DNA from: Streptomyces sp. CBMA123
Lineage (GTDB): Bacteria > Actinomycetota > Actinomycetes > Streptomycetales > Streptomycetaceae
DNA: 42,200 nucleotides
Direction of reading: 5' to 3'
NCBI RefSeq assembly: GCF_014596465.1
Contig: NZ_MECK01000605.1
Coordinates: 1 to 42,200 of the forward strand
In this document: positions 37,287 to 42,200 of the stretch, piece by piece
Numbering within the stretch: the first letter of the stretch is position 1
How the letters are laid out: every line of letters starts with the position of its first letter
Made by a program: the position numbers and the translations under genes
Notes under the pieces: model-generated
Told to the model about the DNA's origin: nothing
What the model saw: the letters and a program-made list of their open reading frames with translations, nothing else
The model's database searches: none

Positions 37287-37314
37287 TGGCCCGGGGACGT
37301 ACGTCCCCGGGCCA
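37287..37314. promoter_or_regulatory. Exact 28-bp palindrome upstream of the acylase
   Basis: TGGCCCGGGGACGT is followed directly by its reverse complement, with no spacer and centre at 37300/37301. It lies 69 nt upstream of the acylase start and 173 nt after the stop of the GNAT gene. The lack of a loop favours a dimer-bound operator over a simple terminator, though it could do both. Confidence 0.65.
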
Positions 37315-37370
37315 GTCCGGTCGCCGGTGAGCCGCCGGAACCCGGGGTGTGGGGTCCCGCGGCGCCGGGT

Positions 37371-37441
37371 GGGCCCGGAGGGCGGTGGCGGGCCCGGAGG
37401 GCGGTGACGGGACCGGAGAGCGGTGACGGGACCGGAGGCGG
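37371..37441. repeat. 19-bp tandem repeat, about 3.6 copies
   Basis: Units of 19 bp (GGGCCCGGAGGGCGGTGRC type) start at 37371, 37390, 37409 and, partly, 37428. They occupy the gap between the acylase and the GNAT gene upstream of it. Confidence 0.8.
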
Positions 37442-37486
37442 CCGTGTCACCGCTGTCGCCCCGCGCCGGGGCTCGGCGTTCCCGGG

Positions 37487-38014
37487 CTACTCGCCGAGGA
37501 TCCGCTCCCACAGCAGCCCGTCCCGCCAGTGCCCGTCGAGGAGGATCGCGGAGTGGGCGACGCCGTACGGGCTGAACCCGTTGCGGCGCAGCACCCGGTG
37601 GGACGGCAGGTTCTCCAGTCGGGTGGACGCCTCGGCCCGGTGCAGTCCGAGTTCGTCCGCCATCACCCGGAGGACGAGCCCGACGGCCCGCCCGGCGTGC
37701 CCCTGCTGCTGGGCGGCGCCGGCGATCCAGTAGCCGAGGGAGCCGCGGCGCAGGTGCGGCTGCGGCAGGATGCCCCCGACGGTGACCTGCCCGACGACCT
37801 GGTCGCCGGCGAGCACCACGCCCGGCCAGACGGTGCCGGCCCGGTGTCCGGCCAGCAGTCTGTCGATCCGCTCGGCCTGGCCCTCCGGGGTGAAGAACTC
37901 GGCCGGCTGGGCCGGTTCCCACGGCCGGAAGGCCTCGACGTCCCGTGCGCGATGCGCGGCGATCGGGGCGGCGTCGGTCGGCTTGATCAGGCGGATGCCG
38001 GTGCGGTCGGGCAT
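37487..38014 (-). CDS. GNAT acetyltransferase, RimJ/RimL type (175 aa)
   Basis: A GNAT-fold N-acetyltransferase. Typical elements are IRLIKPTDAAPIAAHRARD at the start, GVVLAGDQVVGQVTVGG, LGYWIAGAAQQQGHAGRAV (the acetyl-CoA pyrophosphate loop) and LHRAEASTRLENLPSHRVLRRNGF. The RimJ/RimL subgroup acetylates ribosomal protein N-termini or small amines; the substrate here is open. GAGGACC precedes ATG 38014. The start lies 28 nt inside the end of the second GNAT gene, so translation is probably coupled. Confidence 0.93.
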   Translation of the reverse strand: MPDRTGIRLIKPTDAAPIAAHRARDVEAFRPWEPAQPAEFFTPEGQAERIDRLLAGHRAGTVWPGVVLAGDQVVGQVTVGGILPQPHLRRGSLGYWIAGAAQQQGHAGRAVGLVLRVMADELGLHRAEASTRLENLPSHRVLRRNGFSPYGVAHSAILLDGHWRDGLLWERILGE

Positions 38015-38553
38015 GGGTTGGTCCTCGGTCCGGGAGTGGGTCGGAAGTCCGGGTAGCCCAGGATGAGGAGCTGCTCGGACGGGTTGGGGCCGTACGGGAC
38101 CAGCTTGCCGGTGGGCTGGAACCCGAGTCGCCGGTAGAAGGCCAGGGCCCGCCCGTTGCCCTCGTGCACGCCCAGGGTCAACCACCGTACGTCGGTGTGC
38201 TCTTGGGCGTGGCGGATGCTCGCCCGCACCAGGTCGGCGGCGGGGCCGGCGGGTCCGCGGTGGTGCGGGGAGACGTAGACCGAGTGGATGTGAACGTGGT
38301 CCGGGATGTCCGGGAGGGGGCCGACGCCGGCGATGCCGATCCAGTTGCCGGCGGCGTCGAGGGCGATGAAGGTGGCGGACTCCTCGGAGGTGGCTTCGAC
38401 GGCGGCCTGCCGCTGCCAGGCGTCCTCGGGGAGGGCGGCGGTGTCGGCATGGGAGGAGCTGAAGGCGGTGGGGGAGTCGCGCAGGGCCTCCAGCCTGATC
38501 GTGCGGAGTTCCCGGTACTCCGTGGCGGCCAGTCGGCGTATGGCGTAGGGCAT
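37987..38553 (-). CDS. GNAT acetyltransferase (188 aa)
   Basis: A second, unrelated GNAT enzyme. It begins YAIRRLAATEYRELRTIRLEALRDSPTAF, a form known from Streptomyces acetyltransferases. The acetyl-CoA loop reads SPHHRGPAGPAADLVRAS near residue 95, and GVHEGNGRALAFYRRLGF lies near 128. The start codon lies 5 nt after the SDR stop, and the end overlaps the other GNAT gene by 28 nt, so SDR, this gene and the next form one unit. Substrate unknown. Confidence 0.92.
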   Translation of the reverse strand: MPYAIRRLAATEYRELRTIRLEALRDSPTAFSSSHADTAALPEDAWQRQAAVEATSEESATFIALDAAGNWIGIAGVGPLPDIPDHVHIHSVYVSPHHRGPAGPAADLVRASIRHAQEHTDVRWLTLGVHEGNGRALAFYRRLGFQPTGKLVPYGPNPSEQLLILGYPDFRPTPGPRTNPCPTAPASA

Positions 38554-38558
38554 GGGGC

Positions 38559-39287
38559 TCAGACCTGCTCGAAGTGGAAGGCCTTGATGAAGCAGTCGCG
38601 GGGCTGGGCGACGGCGAAGAGGACGCAGTCCACGAGTGACTGCGCGGTGAGGGCGTCCTGGGCCCCGCGCGGTGTGGTCTCCCACTCCTCGGTGAGCGGG
38701 TCGGGGTTGTCGAAGTCGGGCGGGTAGAGGGAGATCACCCGGACTCCCCGCGGCCGCAGGCGCTTGGAGAGGATGTCGACGAATCCCGCCTGGGCGCTCT
38801 TGGCCGCGTAGAAGGCGTCGTGCGCGTCCGACCGGTGGTGCCCGGCCGTTCCGCACGCGGAGACCATGGTCAGCACGTCCGGCTTGTCCGAGTCGAGCAG
38901 CAGGGGGAGGAAGGCCTTCACGGTCAGCACGGTGCCGGTGGCGCCGGAGGTGATGGTGTCGATGACGTCGGCGTCGGAGGCGGCGAGGAGGTCCGGGCCT
39001 TCGAGGTAGCGGGAGCCGTTGTTGATCAGCACGTCGATGTGGCCGGTGTGCCGGCCGACGTCGGCGGCGAAGTCGCGGATCGAGGCGGGGTCCGTCAGAT
39101 CGCAGGCGAAGGCGTGGACGCGCTGGTGCCCCCGGTCGCGGATCTCGTCCCGGACCCGCTGCGCGGCGGTCAGGGAGCGCGCGGAGAGGTAGACCTCGGC
39201 GCCGAGGTCTGCGAGACGGATGGCCAGGGTGCGCCCGAAGTCGCGGCCGGCGGCGGTGATGACCACCCGGTGGTCGTCGAATCTCAT
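38559..39287 (-). CDS. SDR-family oxidoreductase with altered active site (242 aa)
   Basis: A short-chain dehydrogenase fold: VVITAAGRDFGRTLAIRLADLGAEVYL at the start, CDLTDP near residue 70 and LINNGSRYLEG near 90. The glycine motif reads TAAGRDFG instead of TGxxxGIG. The catalytic region reads AFYAAKSAQAG: Tyr is three, not four, positions before Lys, and Phe holds the usual Tyr position. MVSACG supplies the serine. The enzyme may be inactive, or the strand may be shifted by one residue. CAGGAG lies 8 nt before ATG 39287. It heads the unit with the two GNAT genes. Confidence 0.88.
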   Translation of the reverse strand: MRFDDHRVVITAAGRDFGRTLAIRLADLGAEVYLSARSLTAAQRVRDEIRDRGHQRVHAFACDLTDPASIRDFAADVGRHTGHIDVLINNGSRYLEGPDLLAASDADVIDTITSGATGTVLTVKAFLPLLLDSDKPDVLTMVSACGTAGHHRSDAHDAFYAAKSAQAGFVDILSKRLRPRGVRVISLYPPDFDNPDPLTEEWETTPRGAQDALTAQSLVDCVLFAVAQPRDCFIKAFHFEQV

Positions 39288-39472
39288 GTCAGTGCTCCTG
39301 GTCATGCGTTCGGACGTGGCGGGGTGAAGCGGTGTCACATCTTCCTGGAGGGCCGGGGCCGTCCCCTCGCCGGGGGAGATCACGGCCCGTGCAGGGGGAT
39401 CCGGCCGCGGGTGGCGCCGAGGTGATGGTGTCGGCGTGGACTCGGTGACGGCGTGGCGGGGGTGCGAGGCCC

Positions 39473-39507
39473 CGCACCGGAAGTCGGACGGGCCGACTTC
39501 CGGTGCG
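39473..39507 (-). terminator. Terminator behind the hydrolase remnant
   Basis: Exact 15-bp arms (39473-39487 and 39493-39507) with a 5-nt loop begin 11 nt after the remnant's stop codon on the minus strand. The 120 nt or so between this and the SDR start probably hold the SDR promoter, which I cannot pin down. Confidence 0.85.
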
Positions 39508-39518
39508 TACGCCGTGCC

Positions 39519-39833
39519 TCAACGTGCGGGCCTCCCCGGTCTCAACCCCCCCTGTCCGAGCGTGAGCGTCGCCTCCGCGACCTCGTCGGCCGCCGCGTCG
39601 GTGGCGAGGTCGCGCAGGGTGCAGGCGGGCGCCTCCGGGTCCTTCGTCGTCGACTCCCCGCTGTCGCGCAGGTCCTGGCGCACCACCCGGCGCCCGCCGG
39701 CGGCGAGGCGCCGGCACAGCGCGTCGGGCCAGGAGAGCATCGTCGGCCCGCCCGCGAGCAGGACCGGCGGCGCGCCCTCGTCGCCGAACGACCCGACGCC
39801 CAGGGCGACCCCGTTGGCGTGGAGGGTGGTCAT
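39519..39833 (-). pseudogene. Truncated alpha/beta hydrolase (104 aa)
   Basis: Residues 1-83 are the normal N-terminus of an alpha/beta-fold hydrolase (MTTLHANGVALGVGSFG, PPVLLAGGPTMLSWPDALCRRLA, RRVVRQDLRDSGEST, YTLRDLA-like TLRDLATDAAA). Family members have about 280 aa with a GxSxG nucleophile elbow and a distal His; both are missing. The last 20 residues (DEVAEATLTLGQGG, then an Arg/Pro tail) are not family-like. A terminator follows at once, as if a deletion joined the gene start to its end. The start lies 4 nt after the DHFR-like gene stop. Confidence 0.7.
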
Positions 39834-39837
39834 CGGA

Positions 39838-40479
39838 TCACCGGGACTCGTCCTGCCCGAGGCCGCGGTCGGGCAGGCTCATGTCTCCCGTCCGGGGCGT
39901 GCCCTCGGCGAGCCCGTAGCGCAGGTACACGGTGCCCTGCGGGTCGGCCACCGGCGGTTCGAGGAGCGTGAGGTTCGTGGGCACCGCGCCGCCGTCGAAG
40001 ACCTTCTTCCCGACGCCGAGCACGATCGGGTGCACCCAGAGGTCGAGCCGGTCGAACAGCTTCTCCCGCAGCAGGGTCTGCACCAGGTTCAGGCTGCCGA
40101 CGACCTTCACGTTCCCGTGCCGGTCGCGGATCTCGCGCACCGCGGCGGCCAGGTCCGGGCCGAGCTGGGTGGACCCGGCCCACGGGAGCGCGGCCGTGCC
40201 TCGGGAGGCCACGTACTTGGGGACGCGGTTGAAGAGCTCGGCGATCTCGCCCTCCTTCTGGTGCGGCCAGTAGGAGGCGAAGAGGTCGTAGGTGCGCCGG
40301 CCGAGCAGCAGGGCGTCGGTGCCCTCGTACGCGGCGAGGATCTGCGCCCCGGTGGCCTCGTTCAGCAGGGGCGCCTGCCAGCCGCCGAACGGGAACCCCT
40401 CCGGGTCCTCGTCGGGGCCGCCGGGCGCCTGCCCGACGAGGTCGAGGGTTGCGAACAGTTCGATCTGGATGAGGCCCAT
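39838..40479 (-). CDS. RibD C-terminal/DHFR-like reductase (213 aa)
   Basis: A protein of the dihydrofolate-reductase family (RibD_C). It has IELFATLDLVGQAPG at the start, DALLLGRRTYDLFASYWP near residue 55, KYVASRGTAALPW near 90, VVGSLNLVQTLLREKLFDRLDLWVHPIVLG near 125 and GTVYLRYG at the end. These standalone proteins probably reduce a pteridine- or flavin-like substrate with NADPH; no riboflavin genes are nearby. GGGAGA lies just before ATG 40479. A three-copy 9-bp repeat lies 32-58 nt upstream of the start and may be an operator. Confidence 0.93.
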   Translation of the reverse strand: MGLIQIELFATLDLVGQAPGGPDEDPEGFPFGGWQAPLLNEATGAQILAAYEGTDALLLGRRTYDLFASYWPHQKEGEIAELFNRVPKYVASRGTAALPWAGSTQLGPDLAAAVREIRDRHGNVKVVGSLNLVQTLLREKLFDRLDLWVHPIVLGVGKKVFDGGAVPTNLTLLEPPVADPQGTVYLRYGLAEGTPRTGDMSLPDRGLGQDESR

Positions 40480-40510
40480 GGCTGTCTCCCGATGAGGTGG
40501 TCGTCCGGTG

Positions 40511-40537
40511 GTTCCGGTCGTTCCGGTTGTTCCGGTC
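40511..40537. repeat. 9-bp direct repeat, three copies
   Basis: GTTCCGGTC, GTTCCGGTT and GTTCCGGTC run without gaps 32-58 nt upstream of the DHFR-like start, where a repressor or activator could bind. Confidence 0.75.
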
Positions 40538-40672
40538 GAGATGTAGACCGGCCGGGGCCGGAAAACTCATCGCCACGCCGTCACCCGGTTTTCCGGACCC
40601 GGGCCCGACGCCGCGCACGCGCCCGCGTCCGCGGCCACAGGGGCGTCCGCTACTCCGGACCTCTTCCCGACG

Positions 40673-42084
40673 TCACTTTCGGCTGTTGGTGCGGCGGGTG
40701 GGCTCGGCCGTCGTGGGGTCCTCGGGCCAGGGGTGGCGGGGGTAGCGGCCCCTGAGGTCTGCGCGGACGGCGCGGTAGCCGTCGCGCCAGAAGGACGCCA
40801 GGTCTCCGGTGACGGCGGCGGGGCGGCCGGCGGGGGAGAGCAGGTGGATGGTGAGCGGTATGCGGCCGCCGGCCAGGGCGGGAGCCGCTGTCCAGCCGAA
40901 GAGTTCCTGCAACTTGACGGCCAGCACCGGGCGTTCGGTGGTGTAGTCGACGCGGATCTTGGAGCCGGACGGGACGGTGATGCGCTCGGGGGCCAACTCG
41001 TCCAGGCGGCCGGCCTCGCCGGTGGCCCAGGGGAGGAGGCGTTGCAGGGCCGATGTGGTGTCGATGCGGGCGAGGTCGGTGCGGCGGCGGGCGCGGGAGA
41101 GTTCGGGTTCCAGCCACTCTTCGGCGCGGTCGAGGAGTGCCTCGTCGCTGACGTCGGGCCAGGGGTCTCCGATGGCGGTACGGAGGAAGGCGAGGCGCTC
41201 GCGGAGGCCGGGGGAGGGCCAGGTCAGGACGGTGCTGATGCCCTCGCGGGTGAGGCCTTCGACCAGAGCCGCGCGGACGAGGGTGGGGTCGGGGCGGTGG
41301 AGGGGCTTCTCCGCGAGTTCGACGGCGCCGAGGGAGTCGACCCGGCGGGAGACGACTTCGCCTCGCCGGGTGTCCCAGTGGACCTCCTCGCGGGAGGTGA
41401 GGAGGGCCGCGCCCGCGAGGCGGGCGGTGTCCTCGTCCAGCGCCGCAGCGTGCAGGACGCGGGCGGAGTGCGAGCCGGCCGGGCGGTCGGCGACCGCGAC
41501 GGCGAGCCAGGGCAGGGCGCCGAGCCGGGTGTCCGGGGCGAGTTCGGCAGCCGTCCCGGAGGCCATCAGGTACGGGCTGCGCTCGCCGGGGGCGGGCCGC
41601 TCCACCCGGGCGCGGGCGATGCGTTCGGGGAAGGCGAGGGCGACGACCAGGCCGGCGGCGGTGGTGTCGGGGAGCTGGGTGGCGGGCTCGGAGTCGGTGG
41701 CGCGGAGGAGGCGGCGGACTTCGTCGCGCCAGCGTCCGGCGTAGGGGTCGCCGGCGGAACGGACGCTGCGCCAGACCGCGTTGAGGTCGTCGCCGAGGGC
41801 GCGCGGGGGTTCCTCGGAGAGCAGCGCGACGATCTCGGCGGCCCGGCGCGCACCGACGGCGGGGGCGCCGTCGACGAGGGCGCGGCCCAGGCGGGGGTGC
41901 AGCCCCGTCCGAGCGAGGCGGACGCCGCGCGCCGTGGCCCGGCCGTCGGAGGAGACGGCGCCCAGGGCCACAAGGGTCTGCCGGGCAGCCGCCATCGCCC
42001 CCGCCGGGGGTGCGTCGGGCAGGGCGAGGCCGGTGGCGTCCGGGTCGCCCCAGCAGGCGGCCTGGAGGGCGAAGGAGGTGGGGT
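40673..42084 (-). CDS. hrpB: ATP-dependent helicase HrpB, C-terminal part (5' end lost)
   Basis: About 470 C-terminal residues of HrpB, a DExH-box helicase of unclear cellular role. Seen are TSFALQAACWGDP (winged/ratchet region), LARTGLHPRLGRALVDG, the HrpB_C motif RITVPSGSKIRVDYTTERPVLAVKLQELFG and TIHLLSPAGRPAAVTGDLASFWRDGYRAVRADLRGRYPRHPWPEDP close to the end. Full-length proteins have about 840 aa, so the ATPase motifs would lie beyond the window. Upstream of about 42080 the expected residues give way to Pro/His from G-rich noise. Confidence 0.93.

Positions 42085-42200
<116 letters not shown>

Noticed and set aside
34741..37407. Long plus-strand frame opposite the acylase
   Set aside because: Low-complexity translation without motifs; the minus-strand acylase has signal peptide, nucleophile and a ribosome site.

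Overview
The window is high-GC actinobacterial DNA, almost certainly from the Streptomycetaceae (Streptomyces or Kitasatospora). Codon third positions are strongly G/C, GTG starts are frequent, many genes overlap by GTGA, and the gene order (thiol-redox pair, lgt, gltB-gltD, pyk, ANTAR regulator, liv operon, thioesterase, polA) matches what I remember from the conserved core of Streptomyces chromosomes. The + strand ends in a run of 102 G, so the right edge is a contig end with artefactual sequence rather than a real locus boundary.

Left part (1-4674): a G-rich, repeat-filled stretch without a convincing long gene, a small hypothetical protein, a MauE/DoxX-like membrane protein and a DsbA-like thioredoxin-fold protein (an envelope thiol-disulfide pair), lgt, and a VIT-family metal transporter with an iron-box-like site ahead of it. 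4675-10729: gltB and gltD, the two subunits of NADPH glutamate synthase, overlapping by 8 nt. 10730-18191: accessory genes: an XRE/DUF5753 regulator, an aldehyde dehydrogenase, an AraC-type regulator with an MDR oxidoreductase, a Uma2 remnant, and a Tat-exported 5'-nucleotidase.

18192-21613: a three-gene operon on the minus strand (solute-binding-like protein, solute-binding plus von Willebrand A lipoprotein, small membrane protein). It is preceded by a near-perfect PHO box. A weaker PHO-like site also precedes the 5'-nucleotidase, so the two neighbouring units may form a phosphate-stress island. 21771-24633: pyk (probably leaderless), a remnant of an HTH/LAGLIDADG protein, a tRNA with a CAA anticodon on a short-variable-loop body, and an ANTAR antiterminator-type response regulator. 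24688-30568: a complete branched-chain amino acid ABC transporter, with three successive 4-nt overlaps (livH-livM-livG-livF) and the binding protein set apart by a hairpin and a 16-bp-period tandem array. 31149-34582: thioesterase and polA, divergent.

Right part (34744-42200), all minus strand: a secreted penicillin/aculeacin-acylase-type Ntn hydrolase, two GNAT acetyltransferases and an SDR in a tightly packed unit, an alpha/beta-hydrolase remnant behind a RibD/DHFR-like protein, and the C-terminal part of hrpB running into the poly-G contig end.

The most interesting points are the PHO-box-controlled SBP/vWA operon, the class I tRNA carrying a leucine anticodon, two tandem arrays with the same 16-bp period at gene 3' ends, an exact 28-bp palindrome upstream of the acylase, and three genes that look internally deleted or truncated.
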